DNA of 56,771 nucleotides, taken from positions 1 through 56,771 of the forward strand of contig CACKSN010000006.1 of NCBI GenBank assembly GCA_902602845.1, written 5' to 3'. Source of the DNA: an uncultured Alphaproteobacteria bacterium. GTDB lineage: Bacteria > Pseudomonadota > Alphaproteobacteria > HIMB59 > GCA-002718135. The notes below the pieces were generated by a model. It worked only from the letters and a program-made list of their open reading frames with translations, was not told where the DNA came from and did no database searches. The position numbers and the translations under genes are program-made. This document shows, one piece after another, positions 1 through 8,833 of the stretch. Every line of letters starts with the position of its first letter. The first letter of the stretch is position 1.

Positions 1-2
1 TA

Positions 3-476
3 GCGTATGAATCAATGTCATGCAGTCATTGTGCAGATTTTCATAATAACACACTGAGTGATATCAAGACGGAATATATTGATACTGGAAAGGTTAAGTT
101 TGTCTTTAGAGATTTCCCATTCAATTATCCAGCTTTAGCAGGTAGCATGATTATGCATTGTGTTCCAAATGAAGTTAGGTATGACTACATGAATGCACTT
201 TATAAACTCCAGAATAGCTGGATAAAGAGAGAGCATTCTGAAACAAGAGCTGAATTGTACAAAATAATGCAAAGTGGAGGTATGCAACAAGATGAGTTTG
301 ACTCCTGCCTAAGTGATATTAATTTAGAAAATGATATTCTTGAAGGGGTAATGAATGCTCAAAGAGAATTTAATATTCGGTCTACTCCATCATTTATTGT
401 AAATGGAGTACTCTATTCTGGTAACAAAAATATAAAAGAGTTTAGACAAATCATCGATAAAATATTATCACAATAA
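3..476 (+). CDS. DsbA-family thioredoxin-fold protein, 5' end cut by window
   Basis: A thiol:disulfide oxidoreductase of the DsbA family, expected in the periplasm to introduce or transfer disulfides. The frame is open to the left edge, so the N-terminus with its signal peptide lies outside the window; the first ATG at 15 falls inside the active-site strand and is not the real start. The visible part opens with the CxxC motif (C-S-H-C) followed by the helix, then a helical insertion, and ends with a thioredoxin-type cis-Pro segment (ST-P-SFIVNG). It ends 3 bases before smc, so the two are probably cotranscribed. The family is clear; its exact partner is not. Confidence 0.88.
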   Translation, partial: AYESMSCSHCADFHNNTLSDIKTEYIDTGKVKFVFRDFPFNYPALAGSMIMHCVPNEVRYDYMNALYKLQNSWIKREHSETRAELYKIMQSGGMQQDEFDSCLSDINLENDILEGVMNAQREFNIRSTPSFIVNGVLYSGNKNIKEFRQIIDKILSQ

Positions 477-479
477 TTA

Positions 480-3110
480 ATGATTAATTTTAAGACACTT
501 AAAGTTAAGGGCTTTAAGTCATTTGTTGAACCAACTGAAATACAAATTGAAAATGGGTTAACCGGGATAGTTGGTCCAAATGGGTGTGGTAAATCAAATC
601 TAGTTGAAGCATTCAGATTTGTGATGGGTGAGTTATCACCAAAACAGATGCGTGGTAGTGAATTAGATGATGTTATTTTTAATGGAACTGATGATAGGCC
701 AGCATGGGATATTGCGGAAGTCACAATAGACTTAGATAATAAAAATAGAAAAGCTCCAAGTATTTTTAATGAAACTGATTCAATTGAGGTAACTAGGAGA
801 ATATGGCGTGGAGAAGGTTCTGAATATAGAGTTAATGGAAAAGAAGTAAGGTTAAAAGATGTTCAATTACTTTTTGCTGATGCAGCAACAGGTGCTCGTT
901 CTACTTCAATGGTTAGTCAAGGAAGAGTCGGAGCAATTATTGCAGCAAAACCAGAACAAAGAAGAACGTTACTTGAGGAAGCTGCCGGTATTACTGGCTT
1001 ACACTCAAGAAGACATGAAGCCGAACTAAGACTTAATGCAACAGAGAATAATTTAGAGCGTGTTAAGGACGTATTAAAAGCACAAGATGAACAATTAACA
1101 ATTCTTAAAAAACAATCAAAACAAGCAGAGAGATACAAATACATTCAAAAAGATATTACAAAAGCAAGAGCTCGTTTATTTTACAAAAAGTGGATTGATG
1201 AAAAAGAAAAATTAAAAAATGCTGATAATAAAATTAAATTACAATCTAATGTAGTTAATGATCAAACTCAAATTGTTGCGCAATTAAATGTACAATATGA
1301 AAAAGTTCAAGAAAATTTACCAAACCTAAGACAAAAAGAAAGCACAACTGCATCTGAATTACAAAAATATACGCTTAATTTAGAAAATCAAGAAAAGGAA
1401 ATTGAACGTGCAAATATAGCTGTAGATGAAACAAAGGTAAGAATTGAACAAATTAAAAATGATATTGAGAGGGAAAAATTTTTGTATGATGATGCAAAAC
1501 AAAATTTAGAAAGAGTAAGAGAAGAAAAATCAATTTTATTAAAACAGCAAGGAGATTTATTTTTACAACCAGAAGAACAATTAAATGACGGCAAATCATT
1601 AGACAAAAAAAATAATAATCCGATAATTGATTATATTGACTTTGAAGACGGTTTAGAACAAGCTATTGCAGCTGTATTCTCTGATGAACTCATTGCTTCT
1701 ATTGATGAAAAACAAACAAGTTTTTGGAGAAAATTAGAAATAGAAAATTCTGATTTTAGTTCTGAAGTTCAAAAATTTTCATCAATAATTAAAGCACCAG
1801 ATAATTTAAAAAAAAAGCTAGAGTTTATTGGATTAATTGAAAATAAAGAAAATATTTTAGAATTACAAAAAAATTTAAAACCAGGTCAGATTCTTGTTAG
1901 TAAAATAGGGGAGATATGGAGGTGGGATGGATATGTATCAAGCAATAAACAAAATAATTCTACTCGTGCAATTTTAGAACAATTAAAAAATAGAAGGATA
2001 AAACAACTAAGTACAGAAGAGAAGCAATGGTATGATATTTCTGATAAAGCCAATCAAAGAATAGAAGAATTAAATTCAAGAGAAAAATCTTTGATTGGTG
2101 AATTATCAAATCTTGAGGCAGTTCCTAGTGATGTTTCAAATAAAAAAATACAAATCCAAACAATGATTGAGGAAAATAAGAATATTTATGAAAAAATTGC
2201 TGAAGAACTTCGTCAAACAGAACAAAATGCTAATGAGATTAATAAAAAATTAAAACTTGAAGAAGTTAAATTAAACGAACTGAGAGAAGACAGAATAAGA
2301 ACGGAAGGATTAATTAATACAATTAATGAATCAATTAAATTGTTAGCAACGCAAGTTAAAGAAAGATTGAGCATTGAGTTAGAAGAATTATTTGATCTTG
2401 GTCAAATAGATGCAAATAAAGTTTTAGCTGACATAGATGATTTAGAAAAAAAATTAGAAAGACTAATTGCAGAACAGGAAAGATTAGGTGGTGTAAATCT
2501 TCTTGCAGAGCAGGAAGCTAAAGATTTAGAAGAAAAAGTTAATACAATAAAAAAAGATCAATCAGATTTATTGAGTGCAATTACAAAATTGAGAGAAGCT
2601 ATAGACTCTTTAAATACAGAGGGCAGGCAAAGATTATTAGCTGCATATGGAATTGTAAATGAAAATTTTCAAAAGTTATTTACAAGACTTTTTGGTGGTG
2701 GAAAAGCTTACCTTAAATTTACAGATGAATCTGATCCATTGCAGGCTGGTTTAGAAATATTTGCAAGTCCTCCAGGAAAAAAATTACAAAATTTAAATTT
2801 ACTCTCAGGAGGCGAACAAGCATTAACAGCATTATCTTTATTATTTGCAGTATTTCTATCTAATCCGGCACCTATTTGTGTGCTTGATGAGGTTGATGCA
2901 CCATTGGATGATACGAATGTCGATAGGTTTTGTTCATTAGTAGAAGAAATTGCCAAAACCTCATCAACAAAATTTTTAGTTATTACGCACCACAGAATGA
3001 CAATGGCAAGAGTTAACAGATTATTTGGAGTTACAATGCCAGAAAAAGGTGTATCTCAATTAGTGTCTGTAGACTTAGAAAAAGCAATAGAAATTAAAGA
3101 AAAAGAATAG
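480..3110 (+). CDS. smc: Chromosome segregation SMC protein, shortened
   Basis: SMC ATPase that compacts and segregates the chromosome with ScpA/ScpB. The N-terminal Walker A (GPNGCGKSN) lies at residues 32-40. The C-terminal half carries the ABC signature LSGGEQ near residue 775 and Walker B (CVLDEVDAPLDD) near residue 800. Residues 380-500 resemble the hinge of alphaproteobacterial SMCs, including the stretch PGQILVSKIGEIWRWDGY. At 876 aa it is well below the usual 1,150 or so: both head halves and the hinge are present and the coiled-coil arms are short, so this is a miniaturised protein rather than a broken gene. It starts 3 bases after the dsbA-like gene. Confidence 0.96.
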   Translation: MINFKTLKVKGFKSFVEPTEIQIENGLTGIVGPNGCGKSNLVEAFRFVMGELSPKQMRGSELDDVIFNGTDDRPAWDIAEVTIDLDNKNRKAPSIFNETDSIEVTRRIWRGEGSEYRVNGKEVRLKDVQLLFADAATGARSTSMVSQGRVGAIIAAKPEQRRTLLEEAAGITGLHSRRHEAELRLNATENNLERVKDVLKAQDEQLTILKKQSKQAERYKYIQKDITKARARLFYKKWIDEKEKLKNADNKIKLQSNVVNDQTQIVAQLNVQYEKVQENLPNLRQKESTTASELQKYTLNLENQEKEIERANIAVDETKVRIEQIKNDIEREKFLYDDAKQNLERVREEKSILLKQQGDLFLQPEEQLNDGKSLDKKNNNPIIDYIDFEDGLEQAIAAVFSDELIASIDEKQTSFWRKLEIENSDFSSEVQKFSSIIKAPDNLKKKLEFIGLIENKENILELQKNLKPGQILVSKIGEIWRWDGYVSSNKQNNSTRAILEQLKNRRIKQLSTEEKQWYDISDKANQRIEELNSREKSLIGELSNLEAVPSDVSNKKIQIQTMIEENKNIYEKIAEELRQTEQNANEINKKLKLEEVKLNELREDRIRTEGLINTINESIKLLATQVKERLSIELEELFDLGQIDANKVLADIDDLEKKLERLIAEQERLGGVNLLAEQEAKDLEEKVNTIKKDQSDLLSAITKLREAIDSLNTEGRQRLLAAYGIVNENFQKLFTRLFGGGKAYLKFTDESDPLQAGLEIFASPPGKKLQNLNLLSGGEQALTALSLLFAVFLSNPAPICVLDEVDAPLDDTNVDRFCSLVEEIAKTSSTKFLVITHHRMTMARVNRLFGVTMPEKGVSQLVSVDLEKAIEIKEKE

Positions 3111-3113
3111 ATC

Positions 3114-3401
3114 GTGAATTATAAAAATAAAAAATTAGAAGAATTAAATAAAAAAATTGATAGTCTAAGTACAAAAAAAAATAACTTGAAGAATAACAGT
3201 AAGGACATGGGTGCAGGTTTTGGATTTAAAATTAGCACAGAAATAATAGCAGCCCTCATTGTAGGAGTTGGAATTGGACTTATTGTGGATAATTATTTTA
3301 ATACTAAACCCATTGGCTTAATTATTTTCTTCATATTTGGTGCATTTGCTGGATTTTTAAATGTTTATCGTGTAATGCGTCGCATTGAAAAACAACGATA
3401 A
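3114..3401 (+). CDS. atpI: ATP synthase accessory protein I (AtpI/AtpZ type)
   Basis: Small membrane protein of 95 aa that helps assemble the c-ring and often opens the F0 cluster. A basic, coiled N-terminus (residues 1-30) is followed by two hydrophobic segments, about 38-60 and 67-88, with a Gly-rich first helix typical of the family. It starts with GTG at 3114, three bases after smc stops, and is followed by atpB. The position directly before a-c-b'-b supports the call more than sequence alone does. Confidence 0.85.
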   Translation: MNYKNKKLEELNKKIDSLSTKKNNLKNNSKDMGAGFGFKISTEIIAALIVGVGIGLIVDNYFNTKPIGLIIFFIFGAFAGFLNVYRVMRRIEKQR

Positions 3402-3425
3402 TTTAAATAACGAATATTGTAAAAC

Positions 3426-4160
3426 ATGGCAGCTAAAGATAGTCCCTTAAAACAATTCGAAATAAGTACGATTTCAAACATTGAAGTTGCAGGTTATAAT
3501 TTATCATTTACTAACTCTTCTTTTGCTATGCTTATAACAGTTTTAATAATTACGTTATTTTTAACCTTAACCGTAAATACTCGTTCAATTATCCCTTCAA
3601 GGATGCAGCTAATTTCAGAACTAATGTATAACTTTATTGCACAATTATTATCCGACACAGTAGGTGACAATGGAAAGAAATATTTCCCATTTGTTTTTTC
3701 ATTATTTATGTTTGTTCTTATTGGAAATATGATTGGTATGATACCATATCAATTTACTTTCACTAGTCATATAATTGTTACATTTGGCTTAGCTGCAGTT
3801 GTGTTTATTGGAGTAACTATTCTCGGCTTTTTAAATCATGGAATAAAGTTCTTCTCATTTTTTGTAATTCCGGGTGTACCTTTTTATATGCATCCACTTT
3901 TAATTCCAATTGAGGTCATTTCTTATTTATCTAGACCAATCAGTTTATCTGTTAGACTTTTTGCTAACATGCTTGCCGGTCATACTTTACTTAAAGTTTT
4001 TGCTGGATTTGTTGTAACTATGCCTTTTTTTACAGGTGCTTTTCCTCTCGCCTTTATCGTCGCATTAACCGGACTTGAAATTTTAATTGCTTTTTTGCAA
4101 GCTTATGTGTTTGCAATACTTACATGTTTATATATTAACGATGCTTATCATTTACATTAA
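3426..4160 (+). CDS. atpB: F0F1 ATP synthase subunit a
   Basis: Membrane subunit a, forming the proton half-channels next to the c-ring. The protein has 244 aa and several strongly hydrophobic helices. The diagnostic helix contains SLSVRLFANMLAGH near residue 176, where the Arg is the essential residue facing the c-ring carboxylate. The C-terminal segment LQAYVFAILTCLYINDA is typical. It is followed by atpE after 18 bases and belongs to the F0 operon. Confidence 0.97.
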   Translation: MAAKDSPLKQFEISTISNIEVAGYNLSFTNSSFAMLITVLIITLFLTLTVNTRSIIPSRMQLISELMYNFIAQLLSDTVGDNGKKYFPFVFSLFMFVLIGNMIGMIPYQFTFTSHIIVTFGLAAVVFIGVTILGFLNHGIKFFSFFVIPGVPFYMHPLLIPIEVISYLSRPISLSVRLFANMLAGHTLLKVFAGFVVTMPFFTGAFPLAFIVALTGLEILIAFLQAYVFAILTCLYINDAYHLH

Positions 4161-4178
4161 TTTAAAATAGGAGGTATT

Positions 4179-4403
4179 ATGGAAATTGAAGCAGCAAAAG
4201 TAATCGGAGCAGGTTTAGCCGTCATAGGTGTTATCGGATCAGGAATTGGTATTGGTAATATCTTCTCATCATTTATTCAAGCAGTTGGCAGGAATCCTGC
4301 AGCAAGAGGAGAAGTATTTACAATGACAATGCTAGGATTTGCACTTGTAGAAGCAATAGCTTTGTTTGCATTAGTTATAGCCTTAGTTATTTTATTTGGT
4401 TAA
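4179..4403 (+). CDS. atpE: F0F1 ATP synthase subunit c
   Basis: Proton-carrying ring subunit of 74 aa with two transmembrane helices joined by a polar loop (QAVGRNPAARGE). The ion-binding carboxylate is Glu58 in the second helix (GFALVEAIALF), and the first helix is Gly-rich. A strong Shine-Dalgarno AGGAGG sits about 6 bases before the ATG, fitting the need for many c copies per complex. There is no sign of sodium-specific ligands. Confidence 0.97.
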   Translation: MEIEAAKVIGAGLAVIGVIGSGIGIGNIFSSFIQAVGRNPAARGEVFTMTMLGFALVEAIALFALVIALVILFG

Positions 4404-4420
4404 TAAAAATCTTTAAGTAA

Positions 4421-4912
4421 ATGCCTCAATTAAATCCTGAGTTCTTTATTTCACAGCTCTTTTGGCTTACCATTTTTTTTACTTTTCTTTTAGTTTTTTT
4501 ATGGAAAGTTTCACTTCCTAGAATTGCAACTGTAATAGAAAAAAGACAAAATAAAATTGATGAAAATTTATCATCTGCGAAAGAGCTTCAAGAAGAGGCT
4601 CACGAAATAGAGAAAAGAATTAATGATAGATTAAATGTTGCCAAAGAGGAGACTAATGTAAAAATTAAAAATACAATGTCTTTTCTACAAGAGGATGCAT
4701 CTTCTCAATTGAATTTACTCGATAAAGAATTAGAAAAAAAAATATCTACATCTGAAAAACAAATTTTAATTAATAGAGATAATCAAATGGAAAAAATTAA
4801 TGAAGAAATAGTAAAAATTACTAAAATTACTGTCTCTAAATTAACTGATATTAATCTTTCAGACAGTGATATTGAAAAAGAAATAAATTCTCGCAAAGAG
4901 GCTTTAAATTAA
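4421..4912 (+). CDS. atpG: F0F1 ATP synthase subunit b'
   Basis: First of two b-type stator subunits, 163 aa. It has one N-terminal transmembrane helix (about residues 8-28), a conserved basic turn (WKVSLPRIATVIEKRQ), then a long polar coiled coil forming the peripheral stalk. A separate b' gene before b is standard in Alphaproteobacteria. The stop overlaps the start of the next gene by one base (TAATG), indicating translational coupling. Confidence 0.9.
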   Translation: MPQLNPEFFISQLFWLTIFFTFLLVFLWKVSLPRIATVIEKRQNKIDENLSSAKELQEEAHEIEKRINDRLNVAKEETNVKIKNTMSFLQEDASSQLNLLDKELEKKISTSEKQILINRDNQMEKINEEIVKITKITVSKLTDINLSDSDIEKEINSRKEALN

Positions 4913-5397
4913 TGTTTTCCGATCCACAGTTTTGGGTAGCTGTTTCCTTTTTTCTATTTATAGCAGCAATATTTAATCCAGTTAGGAAATTACTAATATC
5001 AAGTCTTGATTCACAAATAAATGAAATTAAATCTAAAATTAATGAAGCTGAAAATTTAAAAATAGAGGCTCAAAAAACACTTAACGAAATTAAAACAAGA
5101 GAAACTGAAGTTGAAAAAGAGATTCAAGCACTTCAAAAAAGTTCACAAGAAAAAATAAAAGAATTAGAAATTTTATCATCTAAAAAACTCTCAGAACAAA
5201 TTGAGAAAAGAAAGATACTTGCAGATAATAAAATTGATCAATTACTAAGAGATACAAATATTACCATCAAAAATTATATATCCAACACTGCTATTGAATC
5301 CACTATAGGCTTATTACAAAAAAATTTATCTAAAGAAATAAAATCTGATCTAATTAGTCAATCTATAGGCGAATTAAATAAAGTTATAAAAAGATAG
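4912..5397 (+). CDS. atpF: F0F1 ATP synthase subunit b
   Basis: Second stator subunit, 161 aa, with an N-terminal hydrophobic anchor (residues 5-22) followed by a Lys/Glu-rich coiled coil that pairs with b'. It starts one base inside the stop of b'. The F1 genes are not in the window, as expected where F0 and F1 loci are separate. The gene ends 2 bases from a convergent lipoprotein gene. Confidence 0.93.
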   Translation: MFSDPQFWVAVSFFLFIAAIFNPVRKLLISSLDSQINEIKSKINEAENLKIEAQKTLNEIKTRETEVEKEIQALQKSSQEKIKELEILSSKKLSEQIEKRKILADNKIDQLLRDTNITIKNYISNTAIESTIGLLQKNLSKEIKSDLISQSIGELNKVIKR

Positions 5398-5399
5398 TT

Positions 5400-5894
5400 T
5401 TAATTTGTAATCTTAATAAACCCAATTGACATTGAATTTACTTTTTTGCTCTTGTCTAATATAATTTTTAAATTTCCTACTACCTCTGTTAAATTATATT
5501 TAGAATTTGCCTCAGAATAATTAATTTGATCTTTGATTCTGAAATAGTGTCTATCAATTATGTCATCGTTACTATCATACAAAATGACAAAAATGGGCAA
5601 ATTTAAAATTTTATCTGTAGGATTTATTGGTTCAACTAAAATTAATAGATCCAAAAAATAATTATTATTATTTGAGTCTGCATAGCAATTATTTAGACCA
5701 TAATTATTTAGTATAGCTTTATAATATATTTTTTCAAAATCTAAGCTATTTAAATCTCCATGTGCATAAATGTTATTTTCAGAGGAAAAAAACACTGCTG
5801 GACAATCAATAACCGAAAATTCATTGCCTTTATTTATGGCTCCTTCGCAGCCAAACATTAAAATTAATGCAAAAAATAATAAGATTTTTTTCAC
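5400..5894 (-). CDS. Predicted lipoprotein of unknown function
   Basis: Protein of 164 aa that I do not recognise. The N-terminus is a classic export signal (MKK then a hydrophobic run) ending at Cys16 in M-F-G-C, a permissive lipobox, so it is probably acylated and membrane-anchored. The rest is Asn-rich and looks like a small beta-rich periplasmic domain. It lies alone on the minus strand, convergent with atpF (2-base gap) and divergent from ispH (52-base gap). Confidence 0.7.
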   Translation of the reverse strand: MKKILLFFALILMFGCEGAINKGNEFSVIDCPAVFFSSENNIYAHGDLNSLDFEKIYYKAILNNYGLNNCYADSNNNNYFLDLLILVEPINPTDKILNLPIFVILYDSNDDIIDRHYFRIKDQINYSEANSKYNLTEVVGNLKIILDKSKKVNSMSIGFIKITN

Positions 5895-5946
5895 AAATAT
5901 TGTATTACTATAAAAAAATCAAAGATTACAACATTGTCTTAAAAAA

Positions 5947-6888
5947 ATGAATAAAAAATTGAATGTTTATCTAGCAGGTCCAAGAGGTTTTTGTGCTGGA
6001 GTTGATAGAGCTATTGAAATGGTTAAAGGAGCATTAAAAAAATATGGTCATCCAGTTTATGTTAGGCATGAGATAGTTCATAATAAATATGTAGTAGAAA
6101 ACTTAAAATCTGAAGGTGCAATATTTGTAGAGCAACTTGATGAAATTAAAGACAGAAGTAGACCAGTAATATTTTCAGCTCATGGTGTTCCTAAATCAGT
6201 TCCTGAAGAAGCATTGAAACTGAACCTTTTATATTTTGATGCAACTTGTCCACTAGTAAGTAAAATTCATAAAGAAGTTGAGCATTTTGATAAAAAAAAA
6301 TTACCAGTTATTTTAATAGGGCATAGAAATCATCCAGAAGTTATTGGCACAATGGGACAAACAAATAATAAAATTTATCTTGTAGAAAATACTCAAGATG
6401 TAAAAAATCTACCGCTAGATTTTAATGAACAAATTGCCTACGTAACACAAACAACATTATCTGTTGATGATACAAAAGATATTATCAAAGAAATAAAAAG
6501 CAGATTTAAAAAAATAGTTGAACCAAAAAAAAATGACATCTGTTATGCAACAACAAATAGACAAGAGGCTGTAAAAAAAATTGCAAGTGACTGTGATTAT
6601 TTTTTAGTAATTGGAGCAAGTAATTCTTCAAATTCTTTACGATTAGTTGAAGTTGCAAGAAATTATGGCTCTAAAAAAGCCATACTAGTTGAGGATGTAG
6701 AATCATTGAATTTAAATATTTTTGAAAATACGAAAAACATAGGGATTACAGCAAGCGCTTCATCTCCTGAAATATTAGTAAAGAAATTATTAGACAAGTT
6801 GAAAAAAAACTTTGAAATTAAAATTAATGAAGCACATTATGAAAAAGAAGACGTATACTTTAAAGTTCCAGAAAAACTTAAACATTAA
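5947..6888 (+). CDS. ispH: 4-hydroxy-3-methylbut-2-enyl diphosphate reductase
   Basis: Last enzyme of the MEP isoprenoid pathway, an iron-sulfur reductase producing IPP and DMAPP. The three cluster cysteines are visible: Cys16 (GPRGFCAGV), Cys101 (DATCPLV) and Cys199 (NDICYATTNRQ). The motifs HEIVHN, SAHGV and GASNSSNS are all present and the length (313 aa) is normal. It opens a run ispH-thrB-rnhA that I recall as conserved in Alphaproteobacteria. thrB follows after 2 bases. Confidence 0.97.
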   Translation: MNKKLNVYLAGPRGFCAGVDRAIEMVKGALKKYGHPVYVRHEIVHNKYVVENLKSEGAIFVEQLDEIKDRSRPVIFSAHGVPKSVPEEALKLNLLYFDATCPLVSKIHKEVEHFDKKKLPVILIGHRNHPEVIGTMGQTNNKIYLVENTQDVKNLPLDFNEQIAYVTQTTLSVDDTKDIIKEIKSRFKKIVEPKKNDICYATTNRQEAVKKIASDCDYFLVIGASNSSNSLRLVEVARNYGSKKAILVEDVESLNLNIFENTKNIGITASASSPEILVKKLLDKLKKNFEIKINEAHYEKEDVYFKVPEKLKH

Positions 6889-6890
6889 TT

Positions 6891-7841
6891 ATGGCAGTAT
6901 TTACAAAACTAGATAAAAAAGAAATAGAATATTTTGTTGATTTATATAATATCGGTGCATTAGAGGATTATTCTGAAATAATTGATGGCATCGAAAACAC
7001 AAATTACAAATTAATTTGCAATAAAATTCCATACATACTTACCATATTTGAAAAAAGAGTTAAGGAAAATGATCTCCCTTTTTTTATGGACTTAAAAGTT
7101 TATCTAAATAAAAATAATTTTAAATGTCCAAAGCCTGTCAAAAATAAAAATAATGAAATCATCAACTCTTTGAAAAATAAAAAGGCTGTAATTGTATCTT
7201 TTATTGAAGGTAAAAAAATTGATACACCTAATAAAGCTATCTGTTTTGAAGTAGGTAAGATGATTGGTAATTTACATAATATCTCTAAAAATTTTCATAA
7301 AAAAAGAGAGAATTCACTTAGTATATCTATATTAAAGAATATATTTTACAAATGTCAGGAAAAAAGAAATGAAAAATTTGAGATAATTTTTAATACATTA
7401 GAGAATGAAATTTTATTCATAGAAAACTTTTGGCCAAACAACCTTCCTTATGGAGTTATTCATGCTGACTTATTTAAAGATAATATTTTTTTTAATGAAG
7501 AAAAAATTACTGGTGTAATCGATTTTTATTTCTCATGTAATCATTTTTTTCTATATGATATTTGTATTGTAATAAATGATTGGTGTTTTGAAAATAATGG
7601 AAAAGATTTTAATATGGAATCTTTTAGATCAATAATTGAAGGTTACAGTTTATCAAGAAAATTAGAAACCGCAGAACTAAATGCATTTAATTTTTTATTG
7701 AGATTAGCTGCAGTAAGAATTCTAATAACAAGATTACATGATTTTTTATTTCACCCCAATGATGCTCTTGTAATTAAAAAAGATCCTGTAGAATATTTTA
7801 ATATTTTAGAATGGCATCAACAACATAGGAACATCTCTTGA
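6891..7841 (+). CDS. thrB: Homoserine kinase, APH-fold type
   Basis: Phosphorylates homoserine in threonine synthesis. This is the alphaproteobacterial, aminoglycoside-phosphotransferase-like ThrB, not the GHMP type. The catalytic loop is GVIHADLFKDNIFF (H-x-D-x4-N), followed by the metal motif GVIDFYFS. The N-terminal part (LDKKEIEYFVDLYNIG) and the 316-aa length match this family. It is tightly placed between ispH and rnhA, with its stop directly abutting the rnhA start. Confidence 0.92.
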   Translation: MAVFTKLDKKEIEYFVDLYNIGALEDYSEIIDGIENTNYKLICNKIPYILTIFEKRVKENDLPFFMDLKVYLNKNNFKCPKPVKNKNNEIINSLKNKKAVIVSFIEGKKIDTPNKAICFEVGKMIGNLHNISKNFHKKRENSLSISILKNIFYKCQEKRNEKFEIIFNTLENEILFIENFWPNNLPYGVIHADLFKDNIFFNEEKITGVIDFYFSCNHFFLYDICIVINDWCFENNGKDFNMESFRSIIEGYSLSRKLETAELNAFNFLLRLAAVRILITRLHDFLFHPNDALVIKKDPVEYFNILEWHQQHRNIS

Positions 7842-8273
7842 ATGATTAGAATATATACAGATGGAGCATGCTCAGGAAATCCAGGAATTGGAGGATGGGG
7901 AGCAGTTATACTTAATGTTTCAGATAAACCTATATTACTAAACGGGGGGGAACTAAATACAACAAATAATCGTATGGAATTAACTGCTGCAATAGAATCC
8001 ATATTATTTTTTAATAAAAAAGAATACTTAGAAATATACACTGACAGCAAATATTTAAAAGATGGTATCGAAAGATGGATTGTAAAATGGAAAAAAAATG
8101 GTTGGAAAACTGCAAATAAGAAAGCTGTTAAAAATAAAGATTTATGGACTGAATTAGATACAGAAATAAGTAAACATATTATTAAATGGAATTGGGTAAA
8201 AGGACACACTAACAATGAATTTAATGAAAAAGCTGATTCTCTTGCAAGGAAATTTATTGAAGAAAATAGTTAA
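7842..8273 (+). CDS. rnhA: Ribonuclease HI
   Basis: Cleaves RNA in RNA-DNA hybrids. The catalytic carboxylates are all visible: Asp7 (IYTDGACSGNPG), Glu46 (NRMELTAA), Asp68 (IYTDSKYL) and Asp132 (NEKADSLAR), with His122 in the flexible loop (WVKGHTNN). The length, 143 aa, is normal. The start ATG follows the thrB stop without a gap. Confidence 0.97.
   Translation: MIRIYTDGACSGNPGIGGWGAVILNVSDKPILLNGGELNTTNNRMELTAAIESILFFNKKEYLEIYTDSKYLKDGIERWIVKWKKNGWKTANKKAVKNKDLWTELDTEISKHIIKWNWVKGHTNNEFNEKADSLARKFIEENS
8246..8250 (+). promoter_or_regulatory. Ribosome binding site deciding the yceI-like start
   Basis: AAGGA inside the 3' end of rnhA, six bases before a TTG at 8257. It supports TTG 8257 rather than ATG 8215 as the start of the next gene, because only the shorter form begins with a clean signal peptide. 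Confidence 0.6.
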
Positions 8274-8832
8274 GAATTTTTGTTTAATAGCTATTTTATT
8301 AATATTACCTTACTCTAATATTATTGCTAAAGAAAGATGGATAATTGAAAAAAATTTATCAAGTATTTCTTTTGAAGTTCCCATTCTTTTTGCAAAAAAT
8401 GTATCGGGTGAGTTTAAAAAATTTGATGGTTTTGTAGAAATAGATCTTAAAAATAAAACAAATAATAAAGCTTTATTGTCAGTTGATATTAGCAGTATTG
8501 AAATAAACTATAAAAAATATAAAAATTTAATTTTAGGTCCGATATTTTTTGATGCGTTAAACTATCCAATAGGAGTTCTTGACACAAGAAAATTTTCTTA
8601 TTCGAATGAAACAGATATAAAATTAAATGTAGAGCTTACAATTAAAGGAGTGAATAAATTATTATTTACAGATCTTAAAGTTATAAAATTAACAAATAAT
8701 CTTGTACAAATAAAATCAAATTTAGAATTTAATAGAAATGATTTTAATATTGGTACTGGAAATTGGAGTAATACAACAATATTAAAAAATAAAATTAGAG
8801 TTATCTCAAATATTTTTTTGATCAAAGAATAA
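8257..8832 (+). CDS. YceI-family periplasmic protein
   Basis: Exported protein resembling the YceI lipocalin-like family, which binds polyisoprenoid or amphiphilic ligands. From the TTG start the sequence opens with MKKIVKNF, a hydrophobic run and a cleavage region near IIAKE. The mature part shows the family's alternating beta pattern, with ISFEVPILFAKNVSGEFKKF and later LTIKGVNKLLFTDLKV. An in-frame ATG at 8215 would give 14 extra residues before the signal peptide and a 59-base overlap with rnhA; TTG 8257 overlaps by 17. It ends one base from the convergent GMC gene that opens the sugar region. Confidence 0.75.
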   Translation: MKKIVKNFCLIAILLILPYSNIIAKERWIIEKNLSSISFEVPILFAKNVSGEFKKFDGFVEIDLKNKTNNKALLSVDISSIEINYKKYKNLILGPIFFDALNYPIGVLDTRKFSYSNETDIKLNVELTIKGVNKLLFTDLKVIKLTNNLVQIKSNLEFNRNDFNIGTGNWSNTTILKNKIRVISNIFLIKE

Positions 8833-8833
8833 A

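Noticed and set aside
413-724. Open frame on the minus strand opposite the start of smc
   Set aside because: Overlaps conserved smc coding sequence, including the Walker A region, and resembles nothing known.
480-3110. Truncated smc pseudogene
   Set aside because: Walker A, signature, Walker B and a hinge-like region are all present in one open frame.
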